A stretch of DNA of 64,000 nt from an uncultured Neomegalonema sp. (GTDB taxonomy: Bacteria > Pseudomonadota > Alphaproteobacteria > Rhodobacterales > Rhodobacteraceae), in NCBI GenBank assembly GCA_937957975.1, contig CALFFK010000030.1, forward strand, positions 1-64,000, written 5' to 3'. Below, in pieces: positions 9,256-18,488 of the stretch (positions within the stretch are counted from its first letter, which is position 1; every line of letters starts with the position of its first letter). Both the position numbers and the translations under genes were made by a program. The notes under the pieces are model-generated. The model was not told the origin of the DNA. It made no database searches and saw nothing but the letters and a program-made list of their open reading frames with translations.

Positions 9256-9837
9256 CCCCCCCTCCGCCGATAGCAGTTCCGGTGAAATCCCCATTTCCGA
9301 CAGCGCCGCGACCCATTTATCGTCATCGGATTCACCGAACACGATTTCAGGAACTGAATCGCTCGATAACCAGCCGTTTTGCTGGATTTCCTGTTCAAGT
9401 TGCCCTGGCGCCCAGCCGGTATAGCCAAGGGCGATCATCCGTTTGCTTGGCCCTTCGCCCCTGGCGATGTCGCGCAGAATATCGACTGTGCCGGTCAGCA
9501 TGAACTTGCCCGCAATATCGAGGGCTGTTTCGCCCTGATAATCGCTGGAATGCAGCACAAAGCCGCGCCCGCTTTCCACCGGCCCGCCAATGCGGATGGG
9601 GGTGCTTGCGGTTGCTTCGTTCTGTTCGATGTCAAGCTGTTCGAGCAATTCATCAAAGCTGATTGATTCGGCGGGTTGATTGATGACCAGCCCCATCGCG
9701 CCCTGATCCGAATGGGCGCAGATGAGGATGACGGACCGATGGAACCTGTCATCGCCGATGCCGGGCATCGCGATCAGGAATCGTCCTTCCAGACCGGCTT
9801 CTTCCATGGTCGCCGCCTTTCCTTCGTCGCTGCTCAT
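9247..9837 (-). CDS. yqgE: YqgE/AlgH family protein (UPF0301)
   Basis: A 196-residue member of the UPF0301 (DUF179) family. The N-terminal signature GRFLIAMPGIGDDRF and the following HSDQGAMGLVINQP are clear. The biochemical role of the family is not settled; the name AlgH comes from a link to alginate regulation in Pseudomonas. An alternative start at residue 11 (MEEAGLEG) is possible. It is convergent with, and overlaps by 9 bases, the GNAT gene. Confidence 0.92.
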   Translation of the reverse strand: MSSDEGKAATMEEAGLEGRFLIAMPGIGDDRFHRSVILICAHSDQGAMGLVINQPAESISFDELLEQLDIEQNEATASTPIRIGGPVESGRGFVLHSSDYQGETALDIAGKFMLTGTVDILRDIARGEGPSKRMIALGYTGWAPGQLEQEIQQNGWLSSDSVPEIVFGESDDDKWVAALSEMGISPELLSAEGGSA

Positions 9838-9936
9838 CCTCTACAGATGGGGCGGCGCACAGGTGTCTTCAACATCTTGTTCAAACCACGTCCTGCACTC
9901 ATACTTGGCATCAGGATCAGGGATGCGGATGCGACG

Positions 9937-10341
9937 ATGAACTGTAGGTATTGCGGGAATGTTTATGCCGATGAAGATCGCACCTGTGGTGGATGCGGAG
10001 CGCCCAAACACGCCTTTCGCCAGAAGATATTTGATGTCCCTGCGACACCGGAGCATTGGTCAAACTCGCTGAAACACACGATTTACCGTGTGATCGCGGG
10101 CACGGTTGGGGTGGTGATTCTCATTGCGGTCACGGGGGCGGTTGGCCTTGGGTTTTTCGGCACTATCCTTGCGCTATTCTGGATCATGCCTGTCGTTCCG
10201 TGCTTGCTGACCTACGCCGCATGGCGTGATGCGAAGGGGGAATGGGCCGGATTTTTCATACGCGGATTCGTGGTTTCCATGGTTTGGATGACGGTCCTCA
10301 TGGTCGTTCTGATGTGCATAGGTGTTGCTGCCTCGCTCTAA
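9937..10341 (+). CDS. Zinc-ribbon small membrane protein
   Basis: A 134-residue protein that I do not recognise as a named family. Residues 1-22 form a zinc ribbon with two CxxC pairs (C3/C6 and C17/C20), followed by a polar linker and two or three membrane helices in the C-terminal half. The frame is open further upstream but overlaps yqgE there; the ATG at 9937 directly precedes the zinc ribbon. It sits between yqgE and queC on the plus strand. The combination suggests a membrane-anchored binding or scaffold protein; function unknown. Confidence 0.7.
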   Translation: MNCRYCGNVYADEDRTCGGCGAPKHAFRQKIFDVPATPEHWSNSLKHTIYRVIAGTVGVVILIAVTGAVGLGFFGTILALFWIMPVVPCLLTYAAWRDAKGEWAGFFIRGFVVSMVWMTVLMVVLMCIGVAASL

Positions 10342-10434
10342 AGGCTGGCACGACCGGGGTGGGGATGCTATGCGCGTTCGGCTTCACTAGGGGGCTGATG
10401 CCCGTCTATGCCTGTTGAAAACAAGGACTTAGGA

Positions 10435-11118
10435 ATGAAAACCCTCGTCGTCTGTTCTGGCGGTCTCGATTCCGTGTCGCTGGCCCATAAGGTCGCCGCC
10501 GAGCGCGTGCTGGCTGGTCTCGTCACGTTCGATTATGGCCAGCGACACCGGCGCGAGATTGATTGCGCGGCGGCCTGTGCCGGGCGATTGGGTGTGCCTT
10601 TTGACGTTATTGACATCTCCGGTGTGGGCAAGGCGCTGGGCGGCTCTGCCCTTACCGATGATATAGCGGTGCCAGACGGGCATTATGCCGAAGAGACGAT
10701 GAAGGTTACGGTGGTCCCGAACCGCAATGCGATCATGCTGACAATTGCTTTCGGGATTGCCGCTGCCCGCCGGATTGACGCGGTGGCGGCGGCTGTGCAT
10801 GGGGGCGATCACTTCATCTATCCCGATTGCCGCCCTGCTTTTATAGAAAGCTTTGCGGCCATGCAAAACGCGGCGCTGGATGACGACCCCGCTGTTGCGC
10901 TCTATACGCCATTCCTGCATGGCCCGAAGTCCGACATTGTGACCGAAGGCGCGCGGCACGGCACACCCTTCGCTGAAACATGGTCCTGCTACAAGGGTGG
11001 TGCGCTGCATTGCGGGCGGTGCGGAACCTGTGTCGAGCGGCGCGAAGCCTTTCACGTTGCCGGGGTAGCGGACCCGACGGACTATGCCGACCCGGATTTC
11101 TGGCGGACAGTGGTTTGA
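10435..11118 (+). CDS. queC: 7-cyano-7-deazaguanine synthase
   Basis: ATP-dependent enzyme converting 7-carboxy-7-deazaguanine to preQ0 in queuosine synthesis. The 227-residue protein carries the PP-loop SGGLDS at residues 8-13 and a C-terminal zinc site (Cys in CYKGG and CGRCGTC). The ATG at 10435 is preferred to one 27 bases earlier because AAGGA at 10423-10427 is correctly placed. The stop overlaps the queD start by one base (TGATG). First gene of the queC-queD-queE-queF run. I looked for a preQ1 riboswitch in the 90 bases upstream and saw none. Confidence 0.96.
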   Translation: MKTLVVCSGGLDSVSLAHKVAAERVLAGLVTFDYGQRHRREIDCAAACAGRLGVPFDVIDISGVGKALGGSALTDDIAVPDGHYAEETMKVTVVPNRNAIMLTIAFGIAAARRIDAVAAAVHGGDHFIYPDCRPAFIESFAAMQNAALDDDPAVALYTPFLHGPKSDIVTEGARHGTPFAETWSCYKGGALHCGRCGTCVERREAFHVAGVADPTDYADPDFWRTVV

Positions 11119-11474
11119 TGTTTACGATCACCAAGGAATTTTCCTTTTCGGCCTCGCATCAGCTTTCGCGCTTGCCTGAAACCCACCAATGCGCGCGGCT
11201 GCACGGGCATAACTATGTGGTGCGGGTAGAGTTGCGCGCGGCCTCGCTCGACGAGAACAATTTTGTGCGTGATTACGGGGAATTGCGCGAGTTGAAGGCG
11301 TATATCGACGATACGCTGGATCACCGTCATCTCAACGATGTGTTTGGGCATGATGCGGTGACGGCGGAGTTTCTGGCCAAGGCACTCTACGACTGGTGCG
11401 CCGCCCGCTGGCCGGAGACAAGCGCCGTAGCAGTGAGCGAGACGCCCAGGACATGGGCGATATGGCGGGCATGA
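11118..11474 (+). CDS. queD: 6-carboxy-5,6,7,8-tetrahydropterin synthase
   Basis: Converts dihydroneopterin triphosphate to 6-carboxytetrahydropterin, the first dedicated step of the queuosine pathway. The 118-residue protein has the zinc ligands H14, H29 and H31 and the catalytic cysteine C25, which is the pattern expected for QueD. The downstream DHRHLND segment holds the catalytic Asp/His pair region. The start overlaps the queC stop, and queE follows after 37 bases. Confidence 0.95.
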   Translation: MFTITKEFSFSASHQLSRLPETHQCARLHGHNYVVRVELRAASLDENNFVRDYGELRELKAYIDDTLDHRHLNDVFGHDAVTAEFLAKALYDWCAARWPETSAVAVSETPRTWAIWRA

Positions 11475-11511
11475 TTATCCCGCAAACAGTGCCATTCCTG
11501 CGAGCCTTGAT

Positions 11512-12228
11512 ATGAGCGACATCCTCCGCATCGCGGAAATCTTTGGCCCGACCATTCAGGGCGAGGGAGCGTTGATCGGCGTTCCCACCGTTTTTGTCCG
11601 CACGGGCGGCTGTGATTTCCGGTGCTCATGGTGTGACAGCCTTCATGCGGTGCTCAGTGAGTATCGCCACACCTGGCTGCCGATGAGTCCGGCGGAGATC
11701 TGGGCTGAAATCCAGCGTCTCGCCCCCGCGCCCCTGACTGTCACGCTTTCGGGGGGCAACCCGGCAACGCAGAATCTTGCTCCCCTGATCGCGCTGGGCG
11801 CGGCGGCGGGCTATCGCTTTGCTATCGAGACCCAGGGTTCCATCGTGCAGGATTGGTTCGCCGCTCTCGATCTTCTGACCCTCAGCCCCAAACCCCCCTC
11901 CAGCGGCATGGAAACGGATCTTGCCGCCCTCGACGTCTGTGTCGCTTCAGGGGCCAAGCGCATTGTGTTGAAGATCGTGGTTTTCGACGAGGGCGATTAC
12001 CGCTACGCCCGCGAGATCGCTGCACGGTATCCGGCGCTGGATGTTTTCCTCCAACCGGGCAACCATACGCCTCCCCCTCCCGAAGATGACACGGCCATTG
12101 TCGATATGGAGGGGATCAATGCGCGGATGGAATGGCTGATCGACCGGGCGCTGGGTGATGGCTGGTATGGGGCCACCATTCTGCCGCAGCTACACGTTGC
12201 GATCTGGGGCAACAAACGCGGAGTCTGA
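11512..12228 (+). CDS. queE: 7-carboxy-7-deazaguanine synthase (radical SAM)
   Basis: Radical SAM enzyme making 7-carboxy-7-deazaguanine from carboxytetrahydropterin. The 238-residue protein has the cluster-binding CxxxCxxC motif at C34, C38 and C41 (CDFRCSWC), preceded by the typical [15 protein letters not shown] segment, and a glycine-rich SAM site (TLSGGNP). Length fits the family. It ends one base before the queF start codon, consistent with one operon. Confidence 0.96.
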   Translation: MSDILRIAEIFGPTIQGEGALIGVPTVFVRTGGCDFRCSWCDSLHAVLSEYRHTWLPMSPAEIWAEIQRLAPAPLTVTLSGGNPATQNLAPLIALGAAAGYRFAIETQGSIVQDWFAALDLLTLSPKPPSSGMETDLAALDVCVASGAKRIVLKIVVFDEGDYRYAREIAARYPALDVFLQPGNHTPPPPEDDTAIVDMEGINARMEWLIDRALGDGWYGATILPQLHVAIWGNKRGV

Positions 12229-12229
12229 C

Positions 12230-12697
12230 ATGAGCGACGAAACCATCTACAGCGGCTTGCAACAGCTTGGCGCACAGACCGCGCTACCGGCCTCGCCAGA
12301 GGAAGCGGTGCTGGAGCGGGTGGCCAATCCGCAAGCGGATACGAAATATTGCGTACGCTTCACTGCGCCGGAATTTACGTCGCTTTGCCCGATGACTGCG
12401 CAGCCGGATTTCGCGCATCTTGTGATCGACTATGTTCCCGGTGAGTGGCTGGTGGAGAGCAAATCCCTGAAACTCTATCTCGGTGCTTTCCGCAACCATG
12501 GCGCATTTCACGAGGATTGCACCGTTAGTATCGGTCGCCGTTTGGTAGAGCTTCTTTCGCCTCACTGGCTGCGCATCGGCGGCTATTGGTATCCGCGCGG
12601 GGGCATCCCCATTGACGTGTTCTGGCAGAGCGGGGCGGCCCCGACAGATGTGTGGATACCCGCGCAGGACGTGCCAGGGTATCGGGGGCGCGGGTAG
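12230..12697 (+). CDS. queF: NADPH-dependent preQ0 reductase
   Basis: Reduces the nitrile preQ0 to the amine preQ1. This is a 155-residue, single-domain (type I) QueF. The nucleophilic cysteine C53 ([10 protein letters not shown]), D60, H94 and the signature ESKSLKLYL are all visible at the spacing seen in the Bacillus enzyme. With queC, queD and queE it gives the pathway from dihydroneopterin triphosphate to preQ1; the GTP cyclohydrolase and the tRNA-modifying tgt, queA and queG/queH are not in the window. A hairpin lies just beyond its stop. Confidence 0.96.
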   Translation: MSDETIYSGLQQLGAQTALPASPEEAVLERVANPQADTKYCVRFTAPEFTSLCPMTAQPDFAHLVIDYVPGEWLVESKSLKLYLGAFRNHGAFHEDCTVSIGRRLVELLSPHWLRIGGYWYPRGGIPIDVFWQSGAAPTDVWIPAQDVPGYRGRG

Positions 12698-12718
12698 GCG
12701 GGGGTAGCCTGAAAAGTA

Positions 12719-12751
12719 CCGCAGCCCCTGCCTTTTCGGGCGAGGCTGCGG
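12719..12751. terminator. Hairpin between convergent queF and cyclophilin gene
   Basis: An 8-bp perfect stem CCGCAGCC (12719-12726) / GGCTGCGG (12744-12751) in the 63-bp gap between two converging genes. There is only a short, interrupted T tract on either side, so it may act as a bidirectional or Rho-assisted terminator. Confidence 0.6.
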
Positions 12752-12760
12752 ATGACAATT

Positions 12761-13363
12761 TTACTTCGTCTCGACTTTAAACGGGGCATCGAGAGGCAGG
12801 TCGCCGCTTTTGGCGATGGTGACATCCTGGCGCGGACGATCACGGCCATCGGTTTTCAGGCCTTCGATCCGCTCCAGAATCTCCATGCCATCCACCACCT
12901 TGCCAAAGACGACATGCTTGCCGTCAAGCCATGGGGTTTCGGTAAAGGTGATGAAGAACTGCGAACCATTGGTATTGCGGCCACTATTGGCCATCGACAG
13001 CCAGCCGGGGCCGTAATGGCTCAGGTCAAAATTCTCATCCGGGAATTTCTCACCGTAGATTGACTTGCCGCCAGTGCCATTGCCGCGCGTGAAATCGCCG
13101 CCCTGCGCCATGAAGTTCGGGATAACCCGATGGAATTTCGAGCCTTCGTAACCGAAACCTTTCTCGCCGGTCGCCAGCGCATGAAAGTTTGCAACGGTCT
13201 TGGGGGTCTTGTTGCCGAACAGGCCGATGACGATACGGCCCGCAGGCTCATCACCGATGGTAATGTCGAAATACGCCTGTCGCGTCACCGTGGGTCCATC
13301 GGCGGCAAGGGCCGGAAAGGCCAGTCCAACCATCAGGCATGTCAGGGCAAAGAGTTTTTTCAC
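12761..13363 (-). CDS. Exported cyclophilin-type peptidyl-prolyl isomerase
   Basis: A 200-residue cyclophilin. A signal peptide ([19 protein letters not shown]) is followed by a complete isomerase domain with the catalytic stretch [15 protein letters not shown] and later [22 protein letters not shown] chose a GTG start at 13363 because GGAG precedes it by about 10 bases and it opens directly onto the signal peptide; the frame extends 25 codons further upstream without one. The protein probably assists folding in the periplasm. It converges on the que operon. Confidence 0.92.
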   Translation of the reverse strand: MKKLFALTCLMVGLAFPALAADGPTVTRQAYFDITIGDEPAGRIVIGLFGNKTPKTVANFHALATGEKGFGYEGSKFHRVIPNFMAQGGDFTRGNGTGGKSIYGEKFPDENFDLSHYGPGWLSMANSGRNTNGSQFFITFTETPWLDGKHVVFGKVVDGMEILERIEGLKTDGRDRPRQDVTIAKSGDLPLDAPFKVETK

Positions 13364-13634
13364 GGGGGTCGCTCCGTCTTTTGGGTCAGGTAAAACGCAG
13401 GTTTGGGATACGGTCGTGGCCATATCTTGGCAATGCACGATATGTATTGACCAAAACGCCGAGACCTTAACGTTTCGTAATCATGGCGTTCAATGGACGT
13501 CAGTGCCGTAAGCGAAAAGTTCACCTGCCACTACTTATATTCGCGCTGCGGCGTTCATATGATTCATTATATGGACACAAAAACAAAAGGTTCGCGTTTT
13601 TCTGCGACCCGATTCGCCATGAGGATTCGCCTCC

Positions 13635-14354
13635 ATGACGCCTGACATGCTGCTCGTTCCTGAAATGCGCCCTTTCACGATTGCGTTGGGGCTGGTGCTG
13701 GGTTTGGTGGTTCTGGAGGTCATCCTGCTGTTTCTTGGTCTCAGTCTGATGACCGATGAAGGCGGCGCGGATTTTGATGCGGATGCAGACCTGAATGTCG
13801 AACCGGGTTTCGAACCGGAAGCCGATTTTGACGCGGAGGCTGTTGATGCCATTGATGCGCCTACCGCCAGCCCCTCCGGTGTCGGTACATTTCTGGGCTG
13901 GCTTGGCCTTGGTCACGTCCCTTTCGCGATTTGGTTTGCAGCTTTCCTGACAGCCTTCGGCCTCACGGGTCTGGCGCTTCAGTCCATCGCCACCGCGTTT
14001 ATCGGTGCGCCTTTGGCGCCGACCATCGCCAGCCTTGCGGCCCTGCTGCCTGCTCTCGCGGTCAGTTCCCGAATCGCCCGGATTCTGGGCAGGTTGGTCC
14101 CGAAATTCGAGAGCACTGCGATTTCCACGCGCTCCTACGGGGGGCGTCGCGGGGTTATCACCGTAGGTACGGCGCGGCGGGGCAAGCCCGCTCAAGCGCG
14201 CTTCACCGATGGTCACGGCAATATCCATTACACGCTGGTTGAACCGCTCGACAACGACGCCAGCCTCCCCCAGGGCACTGAGATTGCGATTTTGCGGCTG
14301 CGCGACGGAAGTTTGCGCGCCATCGCCATCGACGATGATGCCCCTCATTCCTGA
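13635..14354 (+). CDS. yqiJ: YqiJ-like membrane protein with C-terminal OB-fold
   Basis: A 239-residue protein with an N-terminal membrane helix, an acidic low-complexity linker rich in Asp and Glu (about 42-78), further membrane segments (about 85-150) and a C-terminal NfeD/OB-fold-like domain. This layout, directly upstream of a flotillin gene, matches the YqiJ family. YqiJ and YqiK are thought to work together in membrane microdomains. The gap of about 270 bases upstream holds no gene that I can support. yqiK follows after 15 bases. Confidence 0.85.
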   Translation: MTPDMLLVPEMRPFTIALGLVLGLVVLEVILLFLGLSLMTDEGGADFDADADLNVEPGFEPEADFDAEAVDAIDAPTASPSGVGTFLGWLGLGHVPFAIWFAAFLTAFGLTGLALQSIATAFIGAPLAPTIASLAALLPALAVSSRIARILGRLVPKFESTAISTRSYGGRRGVITVGTARRGKPAQARFTDGHGNIHYTLVEPLDNDASLPQGTEIAILRLRDGSLRAIAIDDDAPHS

Positions 14355-14369
14355 CGAAAGGATCATACC

Positions 14370-16073
14370 ATGGCCGAATTTCTGCCCACCATCGTTATTC
14401 CCATTATCGCTATTCTCGCGTTCCTCATCTTCGTGGGTTTTGTGCTGGCGCGTCTCTATCGTCGGGCGACACGCGAGATCAGCCTTGTGAAGACAGGGGC
14501 GGGTGGCCGAAAGGTCGTCATGGATGGTGGTACAGTGGTTATCCCGCTGCTGCACGAAATCAGCCTCGTGAACATGAAGACGCTGCGTCTTGAAGTGAAT
14601 CGCGCCAATGAAGCATCGCTCATCACGAAAGACCGGATGCGCGTCGATGTGGGCGTGGAGTTCTACGTCTCGGTCAATGCCACGGAGGAGGGCATTGCCC
14701 GCGCCGCCCAGACGTTGGGTGATCGCACCTTCGACGTGAACGAACTGCGTGAGATGATCGAAGGCAAGCTGGTCGATGGCCTGCGCTCGGTCGCCGCGAA
14801 GATGACGATGGATGAACTGCATGAAAACCGCTCTGATTTCGTGCAGGAGGTGCAAAACGCCGTCTCGGAAGACCTGCTCAAAAACGGTCTGGAGCTGGAA
14901 TCCGTGTCCCTTACGGCCCTCGATCAGACACCGTTCGAGAGCCTCGATGAGAACAACGCCTTTAACGCCGTGGGTATGCGTCAGCTTGCGGAGGTCATCG
15001 CCCATTCCAAGAAGCGTCGTGCGCTGATCGATGCCGAGGCCGATACCGCTGTGCGCCAGTCTGCCATGGAGGCGGCCAAGCGCAAGCTGGAGATTGACCG
15101 TGAGGAGCGCGAGGCCGAAATCTCCCAAACGCAGGAGATCGAAACCCGCCGCGCCGCGATGGAAGCCGAGATCGCGCGCAAACGTCAGGATGCCGAACGC
15201 GAAGCCGAGCAGGCCCGCATTCAGAAAGAGCGAATGATCCGCGCTGCCGAGATCGAACGCGAGGAAGCCATCCGCTCCGCCGAAATCGCCAAGGAGCGTC
15301 AGGTCGAGGTCGCAGATCAGGAGCGCCAGATCGTCATCGCTGTGAAATCCGAAGAAGAAAGCCGCGCCCGCGCCTCTGCCGATACTGCCCGCGCCGAAGC
15401 GGCCAAGGCCGCCGAAGCCATCACAACGGCGCGCGATGTGGCACAGGCCGAACGCTCCAAACGGATCGCGGTTATCGAAGCCGAACGCGAAGCCGAGCGG
15501 GGGGCCACGCAAATCCGCCTCTCCGCCGCTGCCGAAAAAGACGCGGCCGTTGATCGCGCCGAAGCGATGCGTGAGGAGGCCAATGCCGAGGCGGATGCCC
15601 TGATCATTCGTTCTGAAGCGAAGAAGGCCGACAAGCTGGCCGAAGCGGAAGGTATGCGCGCCCTTGTGGACGCCGAGAACGCCATGTCCACCGAGATCGC
15701 CGCAATGAAGGTACAGCTTGCGCGGCTGGAAGCGATGCCAAGGATCGTTGCGGAGATGGTCAAGCCCGCCGAGAAGATCGACTCGATCAAAATTCATCAG
15801 GTTACAGGTCTTGGTGGTGGTTCGAACGGGTCTGGTTCATCCGCCGCCAATGGTAGCAGCCCGATCACGCAAGCCGTCGATGCCATTGGCTCCATGGCCG
15901 TTCAGCTACCCGCCCTAAAGAAACTGGGCGAGGAAGTTGGTATCTCGCTGGATGGCGGTGTGTCCGGTCTCTTTTCGGAGGGGGCACTTGCTACGGATGC
16001 CCCTGCTGCCCCCGACAATACCGATAATCCGCCTGTCGCGTCGAAGTCGGAAGAATACAAGAAGGCGTTCTGA
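14370..16073 (+). CDS. yqiK: Flotillin family protein YqiK
   Basis: A 567-residue SPFH/flotillin protein. An N-terminal membrane helix (about 7-30) is followed by the SPFH domain (to about 215) and a long alternating Glu/Ala/Arg coiled coil (about 215-460), ending in a Gly/Ser-rich tail. Flotillins organise membrane microdomains and scaffold oligomeric complexes at the inner membrane. The pairing with YqiJ is the classic arrangement. It is one of two SPFH proteins in the window; the other is at 56998-57900. Confidence 0.93.
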   Translation: MAEFLPTIVIPIIAILAFLIFVGFVLARLYRRATREISLVKTGAGGRKVVMDGGTVVIPLLHEISLVNMKTLRLEVNRANEASLITKDRMRVDVGVEFYVSVNATEEGIARAAQTLGDRTFDVNELREMIEGKLVDGLRSVAAKMTMDELHENRSDFVQEVQNAVSEDLLKNGLELESVSLTALDQTPFESLDENNAFNAVGMRQLAEVIAHSKKRRALIDAEADTAVRQSAMEAAKRKLEIDREEREAEISQTQEIETRRAAMEAEIARKRQDAEREAEQARIQKERMIRAAEIEREEAIRSAEIAKERQVEVADQERQIVIAVKSEEESRARASADTARAEAAKAAEAITTARDVAQAERSKRIAVIEAEREAERGATQIRLSAAAEKDAAVDRAEAMREEANAEADALIIRSEAKKADKLAEAEGMRALVDAENAMSTEIAAMKVQLARLEAMPRIVAEMVKPAEKIDSIKIHQVTGLGGGSNGSGSSAANGSSPITQAVDAIGSMAVQLPALKKLGEEVGISLDGGVSGLFSEGALATDAPAAPDNTDNPPVASKSEEYKKAF

Positions 16074-16095
16074 ATACTTCGTATGGTTAGGAACC

Positions 16096-16135
16096 GGGTG
16101 TCGGGTTGCCCCTTGGGGGCTGCGGCCTGACACCC
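16096..16135. terminator. Nested hairpin downstream of yqiK
   Basis: An outer stem GGGTGTC (16096-16102) / GACACCC (16129-16135) encloses an inner stem GCCCC (16108-16112) / GGGGC (16116-16120). It lies 22 bases after the yqiK stop and before the next gene, so it is a probable terminator or mRNA-end structure. No clear T tract follows. Confidence 0.5.
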
Positions 16136-16197
16136 TCTCGACAACCTTGCTGCCCTGTGGTCATCTCCGACGCGTAACCCTAACAGGACGGCCCGCC

Positions 16198-17133
16198 ATG
16201 ACGACCCCCTTTCAATCCATTGACCATGTGCAGACCCGTCTTGCGGAGGTCGATTACGTCTGTGGGCGCGGCCTTGCCACTGTCATCTTCCTTGCGCTTA
16301 AACTGGGTCGCCCGATCTTTCTTGAAGGTGAGGCCGGTGTGGGCAAGACCGAGGTGGCCAAAGCCATTTCTTCCCTGCTGGATCGGCGTCTCATACGTCT
16401 GCAATGCTACGAGGGGCTGGATGCGTCTTCGGCGGTTTATGAATGGAATTATGCCGCGCAGATGATGGAAATCCGTCTTGCGGAAGCGACAGGCGCGACC
16501 GACAAGGATGCCATTGCGGGCGATGTTTTTGCTGAAAAGCACCTGATTGCCCGCCCCTTGCTGGAGGCCATGCGCCCCCAGAAGAACGGCCCGCCTGTCC
16601 TGCTTATTGATGAGCTGGACCGTGCTGACGAACCCTTTGAAGCCTTCCTGCTCGAAGCCCTGAGCGATTTTCAGGTCACGATTCCCGAAATTGGTGTGGT
16701 CAAGGCGCCTGAGCCGCCCGTGGTCATCATCACCTCGAACCGTACGCGCGAAGTGCATGATGCCCTGCGCCGTCGTTGCCTGTATCACTGGGTCGATTAT
16801 CCTGATTTTGAGCGGGAAATGACTATTCTCGCCGCAAAAGCCCCGGAAGCTTCCGAAACCCTCTCCCGCGAAGTGGCCGCTTTCATCCGTCGTTTGCGGG
16901 ATGAAGACCTCTTCAAATCTCCGGGTGTGGCCGAAACCCTTGATTGGGCGCGGGCGCTGGTGGCGCTTGATGCTGTTGCCCTCGATCCCCAGACAATATC
17001 GGATACGTTGGGGGCGCTTTTGAAATATCAGGACGACATCGCCCGTATACAGGGGTCCGCAGCTACGAAAATCCTCGATGAAGCCCGTGAGGATCTCGCC
17101 GGTCGCGGCACTGAAGCGAAGGGCAGAACCTGA
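16198..17133 (+). CDS. MoxR-type AAA+ ATPase
   Basis: A 311-residue AAA+ ATPase of the MoxR class. Walker A GEAGVGKT is at 44-51 and Walker B LLIDEL at 135-140, followed by a sensor region ending TSNRTREVHDALRRR. MoxR proteins usually act with a von Willebrand domain partner to mature or insert cofactors into metalloenzymes; the CoxD/CoxE pair of molybdenum CO dehydrogenase is a known example. No such partner lies beside it. The next genes, convergent and 3 bases away, encode molybdopterin synthase. The start at 16198 fits the family N-terminus; the frame is open upstream inside yqiK. Confidence 0.88.
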   Translation: MTTPFQSIDHVQTRLAEVDYVCGRGLATVIFLALKLGRPIFLEGEAGVGKTEVAKAISSLLDRRLIRLQCYEGLDASSAVYEWNYAAQMMEIRLAEATGATDKDAIAGDVFAEKHLIARPLLEAMRPQKNGPPVLLIDELDRADEPFEAFLLEALSDFQVTIPEIGVVKAPEPPVVIITSNRTREVHDALRRRCLYHWVDYPDFEREMTILAAKAPEASETLSREVAAFIRRLRDEDLFKSPGVAETLDWARALVALDAVALDPQTISDTLGALLKYQDDIARIQGSAATKILDEAREDLAGRGTEAKGRT

Positions 17134-17136
17134 ACC

Positions 17137-17583
17137 CTACCGTGCCCAACGCTCCGCCGCCGCGTTATCCGTCTCGCGGGCATCCACCCATTCCTCGGTT
17201 CCGTCTGCCGTGACTTCCTTTTTCCAGAAGGGCGCACGGGTCTTGAGGAAATCCATAAGGAATTCTGCCGCTTCAAAGGCTGCGCGCCGATGGCGGCTGG
17301 CGGTGGCGACAAAAACGATTCGCGCCCCTGCGGGCAGCGGACCAACACGGTGGATGACAAGGCTTGCCTGCAAGGGCCAGCGTTCATGGGCCTCGGCCTC
17401 AATGGCCTCCAACGCCTTTTCGGTCATGCCCGGATAATGCTCCAGCGTCATGGTCGAGACGTCGCCGGTCCCGCGCACCAGCCCCGTAAAGCTGACCACG
17501 GCCCCGATTTCCTTATCCCCCGCCGCCAGTGATTCCAGCTCTGCGCCGGGATCGAAATCGGCCTCCTGCACCCGCACGGTCAT
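17137..17583 (-). CDS. moaE: Molybdopterin synthase catalytic subunit
   Basis: A 148-residue MoaE. With MoaD thiocarboxylate it adds the dithiolene sulfurs to precursor Z to form molybdopterin. The recognisable core runs from GAVVSFTGLVRG through TLEHYPGMTEKAL to the region VGPLPAGARIVFVATASRHR, and on to the substrate-binding segment KTRAPFWKKE. It directly follows moaD in the same direction (1 base apart). Confidence 0.95.
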   Translation of the reverse strand: MTVRVQEADFDPGAELESLAAGDKEIGAVVSFTGLVRGTGDVSTMTLEHYPGMTEKALEAIEAEAHERWPLQASLVIHRVGPLPAGARIVFVATASRHRRAAFEAAEFLMDFLKTRAPFWKKEVTADGTEEWVDARETDNAAAERWAR

Positions 17584-17584
17584 G

Positions 17585-17836
17585 TCAGCCGCCCGTCACC
17601 GGCGGGAACAGCGCGACCTCGCGCACGCCCGTCAGGGGCGCATCAAAATCCGCTTGCTCCTGATCGAGAGCCACCCGGATTGCCGTTACATCCCCGAATG
17701 CCGCTTCATAGCGTGCCTCGCGCGTTTTTAGCCACGCGATCAGGTCTGCGACTGTCGTCACGTTATCGGGGGGCGATATTTCTTCCGATCCCATCCCGAT
17801 TCGCTCTCGCAACCAAGCGAAATAGAGTACCCGCAT
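17585..17836 (-). CDS. moaD: Molybdopterin synthase sulfur carrier subunit
   Basis: An 83-residue beta-grasp protein ending in the diagnostic C-terminal Gly-Gly (PPVTGG), the site of adenylation and thiocarboxylation. It supplies sulfur to MoaE. I chose the start at 17836 (MRVLYFAWLRERIG): it overlaps the pgsA stop by one base, and the longer frame upstream lies inside pgsA. It is transcribed after pgsA and before moaE. The activating enzyme may be the MoeB-like protein at 62473-63225. Confidence 0.94.
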   Translation of the reverse strand: MRVLYFAWLRERIGMGSEEISPPDNVTTVADLIAWLKTREARYEAAFGDVTAIRVALDQEQADFDAPLTGVREVALFPPVTGG

Positions 17837-18447
17837 CAGCGTTCCTCCCCGGCCATGATCGTCCCCATGCCCCGAATGAAATATTGATAGCCGGTGATTG
17901 CCGTCATTGCCGCCGCAAGCCACAGTAACCCGATTCCCAGCAGATCAAGCATCCCAAGCGCCGGGCGTCCGCACAGGATGCACTTTGTCAAATATCCCGC
18001 ATAATTCATGTAAAGCGCCAACAGCAACACGGCGATGGCCGTCATCTGCACAGTCGTTTTCCATTTCGCCAGCAGCGACGATGGCATGACAACCTTTTTG
18101 TCAGCGAGGAATTCCCGCAGCCCCGATACCGCAAATTCCCGCACCATGATGATCGCCGCCGGGATCAGCACCACCCAGCTTGCGCCATATAATCCGCATA
18201 TGACCAGCAGCGCGACGGCCACCATGGCCTTGTCTGCAATGGGATCGAGCAATCGTCCCAGTGCCGTTGTCTGCGCCCAGCGCCGCGCCAGCCAGCCGTC
18301 CAGAAAATCTGTCAGCGAGGCGGCGGTGAACAGCACAAAGGCCAGCGCATCCGAATAAGGATGCGACAGCACGACATAGCCCAGCGGAAGCAGCAGGGCC
18401 GCAAAGAGGCGCGCGAAGGTCAGCGCGTTGGGTATCGTCCAGTTCAT
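17836..18447 (-). CDS. pgsA: CDP-diacylglycerol-glycerol-3-phosphate 3-phosphatidyltransferase
   Basis: Makes phosphatidylglycerol phosphate, committing CDP-diacylglycerol to acidic phospholipids. The 203-residue integral membrane protein carries the CDP-alcohol phosphotransferase motif with D47, D50, G51, A54, R55, G64, D68 and D72. I start it at the methionine of MNWTIPNALTFARL, which matches the family N-terminus; an upstream ATG at 18477 would add ten basic residues without a ribosome site. It is followed in the same operon by moaD and moaE. Confidence 0.94.
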   Translation of the reverse strand: MNWTIPNALTFARLFAALLLPLGYVVLSHPYSDALAFVLFTAASLTDFLDGWLARRWAQTTALGRLLDPIADKAMVAVALLVICGLYGASWVVLIPAAIIMVREFAVSGLREFLADKKVVMPSSLLAKWKTTVQMTAIAVLLLALYMNYAGYLTKCILCGRPALGMLDLLGIGLLWLAAAMTAITGYQYFIRGMGTIMAGEER

Positions 18448-18488
18448 GCCCCCTTGATAGCGGCCCCGGCGCGGCATAGGAAGCGCGG

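Noticed and set aside
10342-10434. Possible preQ1 riboswitch before queC
   Set aside because: No pseudoknot-type preQ1 aptamer pattern could be found in the 93 bases available.
13521-15797. A 758-codon open frame antisense to yqiJ and yqiK
   Set aside because: It results from the Glu/Ala/Arg-rich codons of the flotillin coiled coil; the translated product is low-complexity Gly/Phe/His-rich with no domain, while the sense strand encodes clear families.
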